From Amanita rubescens (taxonomy: Eukaryota > Basidiomycota > Agaricomycetes > Agaricales > Amanitaceae): a stretch of DNA of 64,000 bases. Each line of letters starts with the position of its first letter. The stretch's first letter is position 1. The notes under the pieces are model-generated. The model searched no databases and was not told the origin of the DNA. It saw only the letters and a program-made list of their open reading frames with translations. Location: the NCBI GenBank assembly GCA_015039365.1, contig WION01000017.1, positions 1 to 64,000 on the forward strand, in the 5' to 3' direction. A program made the translations under genes and the position numbers. Below, one piece after another: positions 35,462-47,206 of the stretch.

Positions 35462-36078
35462 GATGTGAGGGAAGGGGCAAAAACGCAGCTGGGCTCAAAG
35501 TCGGTCGCGGATCCGGGCTTTTAACCGCCTCGTGTACGGTCGAGGTCCTGAAGAATTCCGATTAGTACCTGCGATGCGGTGAGTCAAGTATAGCCAACAA
35601 TTTAATCATTTGACATACGTCTAGTACGCCCGGGCGCATCGCCTCCGCAGCAGCGCCTCCGTCTGATTGACTCGCACAGTAAATATGTTCTCCCCGCGCC
35701 CCTCCTCCGCAGTTATTTCCGCTCTATCTGCGCATCCCTGACCACGTCATACATGCTGTAGTATTGTCTATCGTTTTTACGCCCTGTATCGTTGTATATC
35801 ATCATCGCAACTGATCACCTCCATGATTTGTTTCCTTTAGCGGAACCCACGCTCTCACGGCTCCGACAAACTTCCACTGACTCACAGCAATCAAGTGACC
35901 CAATTACACATTCCCTTTACAGCACTTGTCTTCTTCTCCGAATCACGACACGTATGTCCACGTATCATAATTAAATTGTACAAAAAAAAAAAGAACCCCA
36001 AGACACAATGCTCGTCATGCATACAAATTATAATGATGAATCGACATATGATGAATATCACAACACTCACACACCGCC
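35462..36078. other. Intergenic stretch between DUF6699 and NIMA kinase genes
   Basis: Upstream of the DUF6699 gene and downstream of the kinase. No gene-like frame. A/T-rich 3' flank near 35960-36060. Confidence 0.4.
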
Positions 36079-39000
36079 TCACGACCTCGCTACACGAACC
36101 AACGAAGGCCGCCCATGATGATGACTATCAGCCTGTATTTGTGCGGCTCTCGCGGCGGACGCCCTAGTAGGGCTTGAAGGACCCCCATTCCCACCAACGA
36201 CGGGCGTGGGAGTCGTTCCTCTCCGCCCAGCCACGTTGTTAGCAGCTGCCATAGCCCGTAGTATATTCCCATTACTCGGTCTTTTCTTAGTCACCGTGCC
36301 TGTCCCTGTCGACGTGACATTGACATTAGACGCTGTAGTTGTGGGACCGCCACCTGCGGATGATGGGCATTTGTCAATCCCGCCCGCAGCATTCGCTTTC
36401 GCATTAACCCCGACTGTTGCTGTTGACGCTGCTGTTGTATTCGCATTTGTCACTGCTGTTATGACCCCTGTCGTTGTTGTTGTCCATGCTGCTCGTCCAC
36501 GCTCTCCCCGTTTAAGGAACGGGCTAGGCCAATTTTCCTCATCATCCACATACACCCGATCCCCCAAGAATGGATCCGCCAACTCTTCTCGATCCCTCTC
36601 TCCCCGTTTCAAAAACGGACTCGGCAAGTTCTCTTCGTCCTCGATATCATACAGAGGCGCAGATGCAGACTTGGACCGTTGGACAGATTCAGCAAGAGGA
36701 GCGGCCAATGGAACGGTCCCCGTCCCAGATTGAGATTTTCGACCCGATTTAGTGGTACCCGTCTTCTTTGCCCCTCCAAACACAGGCGCCGTTGCCGTTC
36801 TCGTCAGCGAGGTCCGTCCGGGTGCCCCCTTTATAGACGCCTTGCGTATTTTACTTGGGGGCTGCACAGTGGACGGACCAGATACTGAAGTACCTGACGA
36901 AGTGGACGAACCCGAGCTTGAAATATCGCTCTTGCCACGTTTGGGTATGCGTTCTTTCCCTTTCCCTGAGCTCGGGCTTGGCGGTAAGCAAACAGCTTCG
37001 CTTTCGCTACCAGAGACGTCAAGCTCCTTGATATCATCGGCGCTAAAGTCGAATATCGTGGCAAAGTTGAGTCCAACCTTGGGTGTGCGTTTGAATATGT
37101 TGACAAACTCTGTAGGTGTCGGGGTTTCTAGGATTTCGCCGGTAGAGGTGAGGATAACGCCTTTCATAGCAGATGGTGCAAAATCGCTAAACATGGCCTT
37201 TGAGCCTGGTGTCTCAATCGGTAAGGGGTTGGATATAAATGCAGTTTTGGGGGTTGGAGTCGCGTCAATGGATGTACACCGAACTTTTGCTGCCCTCCGC
37301 GGAATTTGAGCCAATGGCGTCAAGAGATTCTTCACTTCCTCTAATGGTGTCTTCTCTTTCCGCGCTGGATTGGACCCAAACTCGTTATATGCGTGACAAA
37401 AGTACGGGATTAGCATACCTTTCACCGAATCGTCCCATTTGGCCACATTTTCTTCCAATTCTTCCCGTATGTCGCTTAGCCGTACCTCCTCTGCCTTGAG
37501 CTCTTCTTCTTTCTTCTTCATCGCATCCGCGTGATGCTGCAAGGCCGCCTCTCTCCTCGCCCAAGCCTCGTAAACCTCCTGCTCTCGCTTTCGAACGGCC
37601 TCCGAGATCTCTTCTTCTCTCTTCGTCATAGCTGTCTGGACTTCCTTCTCTCTCTGCATAACAGCGACACGCAACTCTTCTTCTCTCTTCGCTACAGCGA
37701 CCCGTACGGCCATTTCCATTTCTTGCTGGGTGTACATTGCACCGATACTTTGTTGGATTTGAGCAACATGTCTTTGCAAAGTGGAAACTTCGGCATCTTT
37801 CTTGGCAAGCACCGCAGCAAGATGCCGTTCCTTTTCCAGCAAAGCAGCCTCCCGAGCCAAGATATCGCGCTCTTTGTTCATCATTGCGTTCTTGTGCGCT
37901 CTTACAGTCGTTAACCTGGCAATAAGCGGTCTTTGAGAGGCGTTGCATGAAGAGGAGCGACTAGACGTACATCTTTTCTGTTTCTGAGACTTTGAATACT
38001 AGCTCTAATCGCTCGTGTTGCAGTAGCTGTGCTGCCGATGGTCGCATCGCAGGCTGTTTCATCTCCAATCAGAGATCACGGTACAACGATCGTAAAAGGC
38101 ACCTACGTTTAAGCTAAGCATAGATTTGATTACGTTAGACAAGGCCTGGGAGTAACCTCGCGGTAAGGGGGGTATTCGGCCGTTTCTACCCGAGAAAACC
38201 GTCAACTCAATCGACGACGCGACAAAAAGAAGAAGACACACCGTATAGATATACTAAGTTCAGCATGAGTTTTAGCTTCGTGGAAGGGGGGTTTCAGCGC
38301 GCATAGTTCGAAAATTAAACAGCCGAGTGACCAAATGTCAGACTTTGAGTCGTAAGCTTTTTCTTGCATCAGCTCTGGGGACATGTAATATGGCGTCTGG
38401 GATGGAGGTTGGCGAGGCTCGAGGATCAAGGATCGAGACGACTCACTCCGACATATGTGTTGGCAAAACTGGCCTGTGCCAGAGCCTTGGACAGACCAAA
38501 ATCACCGAGCTTTACAATATTATTCTCATCCAGAAATACTGTCGGTGCAACCGTCAGCTCGCGAAAAAAAAAAAAAAAAAAGTAAAAGCAAACCGCACCA
38601 TTATCAGGTTTCAAATCTCTATGTAGAATCTGCGCCTTTTTTCCTCCTCCTGAACTTCCGTCTCCCCCATCGTTCACCGCGCTATTCCCTCCTCCTCCTC
38701 CACTACTACTGTTACTCCTCGCGTGAAGCTGTCCATTAGGGTGATGGCAAAGCTGTAACGCGAGCAAAATCTGCATAAAATAGCTCCAGATGGTATCTTC
38801 GGGTATCGGTCTGTTATGTTTCGCAGCGTGTTTGATGACGGTTGACAAGTCACCGCCTCCACAGTATTCCATGAGGATGTAGAGAATGCCTGCATCCCTA
38901 TCGACGTATCGGTCGATGTATCGTACAATGTGTTCGTGGTGAAGGTCTTTGAGGATGTTTCTGTCCAGGTGTGAGAGGTGGAGTTAAAGTAAGGCACGGT

Positions 39001-39237
39001 CGGACTTACACTTCCGCAACTATTTGTTTTCGATCTCGTTCAGTCATTTTTTCAAAGTTGAGCTCTTTTCGTGCAAAAATCTGGAATCGGAGAGAAGAGG
39101 GTCGATAGAGGATTGCGGTGGCTTGGATTGAAAGGAAATACCATTCCGTCGGTTTTCCGCCTGACTTTGCGTATGATACCGAAAGACCCATTTCCGATTA
39201 TGTCAAGTGAGTCGTATAGGTCGAGGAAGGATGACAT
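36079..39237 (-). CDS. NIMA-related (NEK-type) serine/threonine kinase
   Basis: Mitotic kinase of the NIMA/KIN3 group. Start [20 protein letters not shown] with glycine loop [11 protein letters not shown]; then [11 protein letters not shown] (ATP-binding Lys), [35 protein letters not shown], catalytic loop [40 protein letters not shown] and [21 protein letters not shown] Gly/Ser-rich insert (near 38660-38700) lies just before HRD. The C-terminal half from about 37880 has a long coiled coil rich in Glu/Lys/Arg ([20 protein letters not shown]), then Ser/Thr/Pro-rich sequence ([32 protein letters not shown], repeated). One intron carries an 18-20-base T tract (plus-strand A run about 38562-38581). 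Intact, about 840 aa. Confidence 0.88.
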
Positions 39238-39381
39238 TGGAAAAGAAGGAAGGGAAAACGGAAGAAGAGAAGAGTATTTGGGTAGCGCGTCGGCCGTATC
39301 AAAAGCACAATGACCTTTCCGCCCCCGAGTTCAAACTTCACGTGACCGCGAATTGCTACTTTTAGAATTACAAAAACACGT

Positions 39382-41886
39382 TTACAAATCGAATTCAGCG
39401 AAGTGGAATATCTTGAAAAGTTTCGCCACAGTCGACTCCTCCGACGCCCTTTCCAACCCATCCTCAAACTTTCGGGACCGACCAAAGTCAATCAACCGAA
39501 ACATGTACTTTCTCCCGTCTTCCATATATTGGCCAGTTCCTCGCTGATACCGCGGCCGATTAAGCGGCCCCTTTTGGTATAGCACATTCCGGGGATACGC
39601 AGACTCGTGCAAGAAACCCGCGTGGTGGAACTTGTAAAACAACGCTGCGCATTCATTCCTGCGGGGCGTCGGTTGAAGCGAGTGGCGAACGAGTGGCACC
39701 GGTAGAAGACTTACCTATCGTCCATACATAAGTCATCTATGTTTATCTGTCGCCCGCAACCCTCCATCAACAGGATAGGACTCATGCGTTTATCCTTTTC
39801 TGGCAAGTAATATCCGTAATACTGAGGAACGACCGCGTTCACAGGAACGGGTTTATGCATAGGATCGACGATGTTGTACCCATTCCAGTGTTCAAAAAAG
39901 TGTTGTGGGAACTTTTCGTAGTTCCTTGCTTCGATACCAAGATGGTTATCGCCTGTAGACAACTTTGCGATGAGAGAGACTTTGGTGGTAGGCGGATGAG
40001 GGCGAAGAAAGCGGTCATCGTTTAACTTGTCTTTCTGATCCATGTGAACGCGCTTCAGGAAGTGAGAGCAATAGGGCCCTTTATCGGCGCTTTGCCATTT
40101 GACGTTCGTCAAGATATGTCGGACAGGACCCTCGTACTCGAATACCGTCCTGCGAGAGCCCAGGTCATGGAGGTATGATTCATTAACGGCAGAACAAGGC
40201 GAATCAATGTCCAGGGCGACTTCGGGTTTACAATACTCGACGGCCTTCCAGCGGCCAGATTTTTCCTTAAACCTAGGAAGTTTCCGCGATCCGTCTTCGC
40301 CGTCGCATTCGATTATAGTCTTTTGCACATCCTCGAGAAGGCATTCGTTGCACAACATGTCGGGAACTAGTAAAGATCTGGGAAGCTCCCATTCTGCATG
40401 CAATACGAGCGAATGGTTGCCTTCGCCGGCGATTTTGTCCGGTGTGATGTAAAGATGCGCTTCTTCGATTGGTTTAAGATCAGGAGCAACCGGAAAAACA
40501 GCAATAATAGGTGGCTCGGCAGGACCAGGAGTAGTCGTACTGGGGCAGAGCAACATCCCGTCGTGCCCGTCGGGAAATTGACCCTTGGGCGCACCCTTTT
40601 GCTTTGATTTTTCCAGTACGCGTTCTTTCTCCTTCGTCTCTTTGAGAGCTGCCAGTTCCTCTTCTACGCGCGTCTTGCCTATAGGACTCAACGATAAGTT
40701 ATAGACATACGTCTTGTCCTCGGTCACAGTCCAGTCACGATCAGCTTCCGAATAGCTTTGATAAGGATCTGAGAGGAGACCCCATGGATCGTGGACGACC
40801 AGACGTTTCGGTAGCATGTGAAGAGGTATGCGTTGTTCAATCTTGGGAGCCTCGTAGCTAAAAGGGATAAGAGGCCAAGGCGCAGGATAATCTTCGAACT
40901 GACGACATTCGCAGAAATCAGTAGGCGACAACTTGAAAATCGGACAAAGCGGGACGAACCATGACAGGTTCCCGATCTTCCTTATCGGATCCGCGAGATG
41001 GTTCTTCACTAGCTTCACCATCTCCACGTCGATCTTCTTTTTCATCGCTCTGCTCGCCTTTGTTATCGCGTTCACCATCTGAATTATCAACTGTCATTTC
41101 GGGCGCCCCTTGATCTGAGGCCTCCTTGTCGCTATCTTCCTCTTCCTTTTTGTCGCTCTCTTCTTTGTTCACTTCATCGTCGTCTGGTTTATCAACTGCC
41201 ATTTCAGATGACCCTTGATTGGAAGCCTCCTTGTCGCTACCTTGATCTTCTTCTCCGTCGCTCCTGTTGTCCTCGTTGTCACCTTCATCAACTGCCATTT
41301 CCTGATCTGAAGCCTCGCTGTCGCTACCTTGTTCTTTGTCGTCGCTCGTTTCTTGATCTTTGACCTTACCTGCGCCGCACGGCATCGATTTGCCACAAAG
41401 TCCAAGACGAATGCGCATTTCCTGCGCTTCGATGACATGCGCGACAGGATAAGGAAAGATCTGATGAGGATCAGCCTCATCTTTTGCCCACCCTAATTCA
41501 GGAGCAGCATGTTGAGTTTCATTGTGCTCGATCATCCATTTTGAGAGCTTGCTGCTAGCAGACCCCGTACGCAGATTCGGCACTTTAGGTATTCGATTAG
41601 TCCAGAAGAAGTCCCAAAGCGTAGCTCCCCAGAATTGGATCTCGTTCGAAGTCATTTTTCCAATGAAGCTGTTACCGGGAAGGATATCGTCGCCATTAGG
41701 ATCGCGAGGCCAGAAGCGATAGATATCGCGCTTGATGGTCTTTTTATCGTTCCAGAAAGCGAGAGCGGTTTCGTCTTTCTCGAGATCTTTGATGGACGAG
41801 GATTTGAAGTTGTAATGGGCGTGGAGAAGAACGGAAATAACGAGGGCATCCGAGACCCCAAACTTTGAGCGATTAGACTGTGGCAT
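39382..41886 (-). CDS. Protein-kinase-like protein with acidic central region
   Basis: Unnamed fungal protein. Start taken at MPQSNRSKFGVSDALVISVL (41886; another ATG in frame at 41919). The N-terminal part (SFIGKMTSNEIQFWGATLWD) is followed by an acidic Asp/Glu/Ser-rich repeat region (41000-41380, units like SDKEASDQG). An intron at about 40908-40970 removes a stop and joins DREP to FEDYPAPWPLIPFSYEAPKI in phase. The last exon after the intron near 39660-39715 has a kinase-like active-site pattern: HAGFLHESAYPRNVLY in place of HRDLKPxN and FRLIDFGRSRKFEDG in place of DFG, ending at 39382. No glycine loop is visible, so it may be a lysine-poor or pseudo-kinase. Intact, about 770 aa, 145 bp from the NIMA kinase start. 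Confidence 0.6.
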
Positions 41887-41919
41887 GGTGGTGGTTTGAA
41901 GATAAGAAAAGGAAGTCAC

Positions 41920-42781
41920 GAAGCGTAATTAAACCACGCGTCGCGCGGTCCAGAACGTGTTACATCACGTGCTCTTTAACGTTAATTCGCCGTCCGGGCC
42001 GGGCCGTCCGATCGCTATACTTTAAACGCGTTCCGCAGGGCAATTGTCATGGGATGCACTGACCTACAGGGCACAAGTATCGTTGACGTGGATCATGGCC
42101 AAGGAACCAGTGACGGCTCCTATCATCAGATCCGTTTCGATGACTGTTTTTAATTTTTTACATTCTTGAAGGATCGGTTCACGTTAGACTCACCCCTGAG
42201 GAAATGAAATATCTCGAGGCGCTATATGCGTGGCGGGCAATTATCGATCATGCATCGTGTCTGATTTGATCATCTCGTGCCTCTGGGGTAAATACGATGT
42301 AATGTGACGAACAATCGAGTCGATTGTTCATCGCCCAAGAGATCCGCATATCGTTCCGTAGTCAACTAGCAACCGCAGAGTGCTCCTGCTATTCGTAATA
42401 CAAAGATGCGTCAAAAGACCAATATACCCCAAATACATCCACCCCCTGAAGGCCTAACAGATCTTTAGAAACGCAACAGAATGCCCCAAAGATCGAAACT
42501 AGTTATATCTCTGGAGCTGCCGTGCTTCCCTTCGGTCCCTTTACCTTGGGCTGAATGTAGCCATAGCAAGCTTAGTTAATATCTCGGATGCAGCCACATA
42601 CCCGTTTTACTATCCTGCCCGTCAAAATCCTACCATTCCCAGTGGTTCGGCTGCCTTGACCCACCTGGCCCCTCAGTGTTGCCGCTTGTGCCTCTTGTAG
42701 CTTGTTCTGAGCTGGAAGTACTGGCTTTCATTTCCTGATCGGCACGCGTCTGAGGGGTGAGCTTACCATTTTCTGGGAGCT
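41920..42781. other. Intergenic stretch without recognisable gene
   Basis: Promoter of the kinase-like gene on the left and 3' side of the secreted-protein gene on the right. No gene-like frame was found. Confidence 0.4.
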
Positions 42782-43300
42782 TTAAGTTGAACTAAGCAAC
42801 ATAAGTTGGCCATTTTTCGTGCGAGGAGTTGTCCCTACGTTTGATAAAGGTAATACTGGCCGTATCTCCTGCCCCCTGTAAGCTGCTGGTACAAATGCAC
42901 CATGAAAACCCCCCATTTGTTGGTGGTAATTCCGAACCTTTGGTGTAAACAAATTACTAATTATATCCTGAAAAAAGACCAGACCCAACTTACCCTTTCA
43001 GATCCCGGGGGAGGAGGTGTGACCGGACCGGTAGTATCTGAGCCGTGCTGTTCAATGTGAATGTAAGTGCTGATTATACCTTGCGCGAAAAGGTTTTATC
43101 CGACCTCTGAAGATGCTGCCGAAAGCGACGGGGGGGTTGAACTGTCCTTTGAGTCTCCATGCTTTTAAACGTGAAGGTAAGTTACTGATTATATCCCGCG
43201 CAAAAAGACTTGATCTGACCTCCGAGCCTCTTTTTTCGATAGCTAGCGCACACGCAAAAGTCACGTAAAGGATCAATACTGCGGCACGGAATGAACGCAT
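42782..43300 (-). CDS. Small secreted protein with duplicated exon-intron modules
   Basis: Unrecognised. Four exons in phase 0: 43220-43300, 43105-43161, 42994-43047 and 42782-42937, giving 114 aa. The signal peptide MRSFRAAVLILYVTFACALA is followed at once by a Kex2-type site (IEKR). Exons 2 and 3 are parallel modules, HGDSKDSSTPPSLSAASSE and HGSDTTGPVTPPPPGSER, and the three introns (43162-43219, 43048-43104, 42938-42993; 58, 57 and 56 nt) are related in sequence. The gene probably grew by tandem copying of an exon-intron unit. Two copies of the GGTCCTC element found before the 11-15 kb secreted genes lie upstream. Confidence 0.6.
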
Positions 43301-43343
43301 GACTAAGGCTAAGCAGCAATGGAAAAAGAGTTGCGTGTTTTTC

Positions 43344-43355
43344 GAGGACCTGCCT
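43344..43355 (-). promoter_or_regulatory. Shared 5' element, variant AGGCAGGTCCTC
   Basis: On the minus strand this reads AGGCAGGTCCTC, one base from AGGCTGGTCCTC, and ends 43 bp before the ATG at 43300. It repeats at 43435-43446 within a loose 90-bp tandem duplication (43333-43380 and 43423-43470). Confidence 0.4.
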
Positions 43356-43434
43356 GGATGATTGTTCCGAAGCCTTCCGCGTTAGAGTATACCAACTAAA
43401 AGGAAACTAGTACTACTCACCGCGTGTGTTTTCC

Positions 43435-43446
43435 GAGGACCAGCCT
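43435..43446 (-). promoter_or_regulatory. Shared 5' element AGGCTGGTCCTC, minus strand
   Basis: Minus-strand reading is AGGCTGGTCCTC, identical to the elements at 13021 and 14851, located 134 bp upstream of the gene that starts at 43300. Confidence 0.45.
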
Positions 43447-44122
43447 GGAAACCTTTGTTCTGAAGCCTTGTTCCACTGAGAACTGGGACGACAAGAAATG
43501 AGCCGTCCAGGGCTTTATCAAGCGAAATCATGCACCGCACTAGACTGGAGCGTCGAATGGAAACATAGAAACAGGGGTGGATTCGGCTAGAACGGTCATA
43601 ATACCTATTTCAAAAAACTACGCACGACAGCGCGGGCTCGTGCCCAGCAGCTCTCTGGGAACATGTAGATAAGGTTCCAGCTATCTGTGGGCCGTCTAGA
43701 GACCTTATATGCTGAGGATTGAGCGTTGGACGCCCGACTTTGGGCGCGTGGAATGCATTCAAACTCAGATGCTTGACCAATGCCGATTGAATCCATCAAA
43801 AGTTTCAGGATCGGACTCCGGCAGAAACATGATGATGATGGATCAGGATCGTCATGGTAAGTAACCAAGCTGCTGGCGCCCCAGCAACAGGGCTTTGGCA
43901 TTTCTTGTCATTCGAAAAAAAAAAAATTGCCCCGCCAGTCATGTATTTTTATTTCTGGCTCGAAGATTGAATTTTTTATTTCGAGTATTGTAGGGAACAA
44001 GACAAGGTTGGTATCGGCGGCTCGGGCCCTGATAATGCAACTTCTGGATTTTTCACCGTCTTGACATTCCGTTTCCACCAATGGTCAATGGCAGACTACC
44101 TGAGCTCTCTGCTATCCCGTTT
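43447..44122. other. Intergenic stretch without recognisable gene
   Basis: No gene-like frame. The minus-strand frame at 43605-43901 has no signal peptide, exon structure or family resemblance. Confidence 0.35.
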
Positions 44123-45909
44123 TCATGCAGTTTTCGTCGCTGTCCAAAATGCAGCCTGGTATGTATATCCCATCATTGATTGAGCGTTATTGGTGTATGT
44201 AGTGTCAATAATACGCTCATTCTGGTGCGCCTATGATGAGAGGAGTCCAAGGTGGGTAATGGAAACGTACTGATAGTTCAAAACCGATTTTGCGTGCCAA
44301 TGCCTTTACCTCTTCTAACGTCAACTCGATGGATGGATCATTCGTATCGCTATTCTCCCAATGCCATAGCAAGGGCCCTAAAGAACCGATTTAGTCTTTA
44401 AAAAACTATTGAATTATTCCGAACCTAGATTAATCCACACCCCACCGGGGGCTAGGATCTTGTGTATTATACGGAGATAATTTACGATGTTCTTAGCCTA
44501 CAATGGCACGAGATAAAAGTAATCAGACTGAAAGATATCTGACCGACCGTATCAATGAAGAAGCACGTTAGGATGGCATCCCAATGCCCAGCCTGCGGCT
44601 CATGGGGACCTGGATCACCTCCGTACACCTCCTCAAAATCGCCTGTAATTTTCGTCATGCATTGTTCAAAAGTGCGGGATGTGACTAACCAGCGACTAGC
44701 GAGAAGTTAGCGGTTGGAGGGATATCTGATGGCAAAACGTCTGGTATCTTGATTGGGCGAAGCATCGCGTCGTAATTCGGTACATTCGAAAAAGTGTGAA
44801 CATAAGGATAGATCGTATGCTTTTTTATTTGGTTTGTTCTGCATCGTCTTGGATGTTTGTTCAGTTATTCATTGTATTGATTGGGATAAACTGACCTGTT
44901 TAGAAGGAAAAAGGAACACAGAAGCATGTAATGCGAGAATTCATTCCCTTGGCAAGAAAAGCCTGTTAACCTATTAAGATAAAATTCGGGACTTGTCCAG
45001 TCGAGTATGCTTACCAAGATGCGCGATGTCCCAGGCAAGGCGCCCTAGCCCGGCACCTGGCACCAACACTCGCAACTCTCCCCTAACAGACAGTGTTTTC
45101 ATTCACATGGACGCGTCTACGCAAAGTGTTACCTCTTTGATTCCGGAATGTGCGAGTAATATCGAAGTAACGCTTCTTTCATTGGTTTGTAACACGCTTC
45201 TCTTTCTTGTTCTCCCTCACGTGGATCAGGGTAGGGAGTAATGCTCGCCTAACTGTGGTGGACTTACTTCAGCGCTCCAGTCTCTCACAAACTGCTTTAG
45301 GGTGCTTCTGAGTTTATCCATGTCGTTTTCCGATGGCTTGAATCCGGAACTTCTATCGATACTGCGTGTATGTCGATGTACAGATTCATGGCTGTGAGAA
45401 TGCGTGTTGGGATGGACCCGAGAATTGCCTTTGATGATCATAAGCGCCCGTTATCGGTATAGCAACGCACCAACCTGCGGGGTTCTCTCCAGCCTGGCCT
45501 TCGCCAGCTTGCATCTCGATTTCCATGACATCTCCTTCCAGCTCGTGTCCGAAGATCTCAGGATTTTCGACTATTTGAGTGAGGAATTGCGCGTTGACTA
45601 GGATGGCCTCATCAACATCGTCGACTTTTTTCTTGTACCCAAGACTTTCAAGGAGTTCTTGATCGGTTCTAGGAAGCCTGAAGACATCTCTACGCCTTCT
45701 GTTGTTGGTGGATATCTGATATCCAGCGTCAGCTCTTGAATCACGAGTTTTGAACATGACCACTCGCCGAATGGCGGGCGTAGTTCTGGAATGTGGTAAT
45801 GATTTGATGGAAGTGCTTGCGCTCTGATGTCAGCATTTTAGACACCATGTATTGCACATTTTACATCAGAATACACACCTTCCTCTAGATCGTTCTTGTC
45901 TAGCGGCAT
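44123..45909 (-). CDS. Carnosine N-methyltransferase-like (N2227 family)
   Basis: SAM-dependent methyltransferase of the N2227/YNL092W family, which methylates carnosine or related histidine peptides. Start MPLDKNDLEE (45909), then HRHTRSIDRSSGFKPSENDM, DKLRSTLKQFVRDWSAE, MKEALLRYYSHIPESKR, the SAM motif LRVLVPGAGLGRLAWDIAHL (about 45010-45065), a QGNEFS-type segment before about 44850, IKIPDVLPSDIPPTANFSLV, AGHWDAILTCFFIDTA, NIVNYLRIIHKILAPGGVWI, GPLLWHWENSDTNDPSIELT and the last exon RIIDTTYTNNAQSMMGYTYQ, AAFWTATKTA, stop 44123. About seven introns. It shares a 111-bp divergent promoter with ISY1. Confidence 0.82.
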
Positions 45910-46020
45910 GGTCGTGTTCGGCTCGGACTTCGGATCATGATGACTAAGATCAGATCCTGAGTTTGTCTCTATTTTGCAACAGCTTCTCTTTAGTGCACTA
46001 CTGTTACCACTCGCTCCGAA

Positions 46021-47206
46021 ATGGTGAGTTTATTAGTTTTCTTGCGCCATTAAACTGACATTTTTCCAGGCTCGAAATGAGGAAAAGGCGCAATCTATGC
46101 TCTACCGTTTTCGCGAAGCCCAGGCTGCAGAACTGGGTCTTGGTACTCGAGCAGACCGCCGACCACGCATGGCCAGCGCATGCAAGAGTTTACGCGAATG
46201 CGAGCGATGGAGAGGGGAGATTCTAAGAGAAATAAGTCGAAAGGTTTCCAAAATTCAGGACTGTTTGTCTATATCACCTTCTCCGTGTTTGCGCGGAACT
46301 AACTTCGTTTGACAGCTGGTCTGACTGACTATGAAGTTCGAGATTTGAACGACGAGATTAACAAGCTTTTACGAGAGAAGAGACACTGGGAGAATCAGAT
46401 TGTTGCGTTGGGTGGTGCAAATTATAGAAGAAACGTAGCAATGCTGGATGCGGACGGTAAAGAGGTGCCGGGGACAAAGGGATACAAGTAAGTCCATCCA
46501 CCTAGTCTATGGTTTCAAAAATCGAGCGCCTGTATCGCCCAGGTATTTCGGACGGGCTAAAGACCTACCGGGCGTGCGTGAATTGTTCGAGGGTAGGAAA
46601 AAAGAGGAAGAAGAAGAAAACCAAGCTTTGGCATTTTACAAAAAGTTTATGAACCAAGGTCCAGCCTATTATGGCGATCTCGACGAAAACGACGGAAAAC
46701 TGCTTCAGTTTGAGCAAGAGGCGGAAGATGAGGGTGAGCCATTATTATGACTATTTGTGAATCTCATGAGGCTCACTGGCTCTCCAGATTGGGATGAAGC
46801 GCATTCGAATCTGACAGCGATACTTCATTTTACTCCTAATGATCCAACGCAGCTATTACGCCCTGGAAGTGAAGCTAACCTGCCCAATGGCGAACCAAAT
46901 ACAGGCTCCGTTAATTTAAACACCAAACGGAAGTCTTCGGAGGATGACGAGGCTGACATGCCTGTCGATGGAGACGAGGCAAAACGTGCCAAGGTTGATG
47001 GGACCGTTATTTCAGCACCTTCCTTGGCGCTCGAAAAAGATTCAGTGCTGGCGCATGCTAGAGCCACAGCCGCATATATACCATTCCTGACACCAGAACA
47101 TGTCGTGCCTCCCAAGCTGCCAACGAGGCAAGAGATGGAGTCAATACTACTGGAGTTACGGAAAAAGGCATTGGTTGATGAGTATTTTGGTGATGGCGCG
47201 ACATGA
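46021..47206 (+). CDS. ISY1: Pre-mRNA splicing factor ISY1
   Basis: Component of the NineTeen complex and catalytic spliceosome. The start codon forms an exon of its own: ATG at 46021-46023 is followed by GTGAGT, and the next exon continues ARNEEKAQSMLYRFREAQAA, matching the ISY1 N-terminus exactly in spacing. Then ISRKVSKIQDAGLTDYEVRD, LNDEINKLLREKRHWENQIV, ALGGANYRRN, YFGRAKDLPGVRELF and a less conserved C-terminus with HARATAAYIPFLTPEHVVPP and KKALVDEYF. Four introns; frame intact to TGA at 47204-47206. About 290 aa. Confidence 0.92.

Noticed and set aside
38562..38581. Long A-run as a retrotransposon poly(A) tail
   Set aside because: It lies within an intron of the NIMA kinase as its T-rich tract; no element or target-site duplication beside it.
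41000..41090. Two separate genes at 39711-41090 and 40918-41919
   Set aside because: An in-phase intron at about 40908-40970 joins DREP to FEDYPAPWP, giving one protein.
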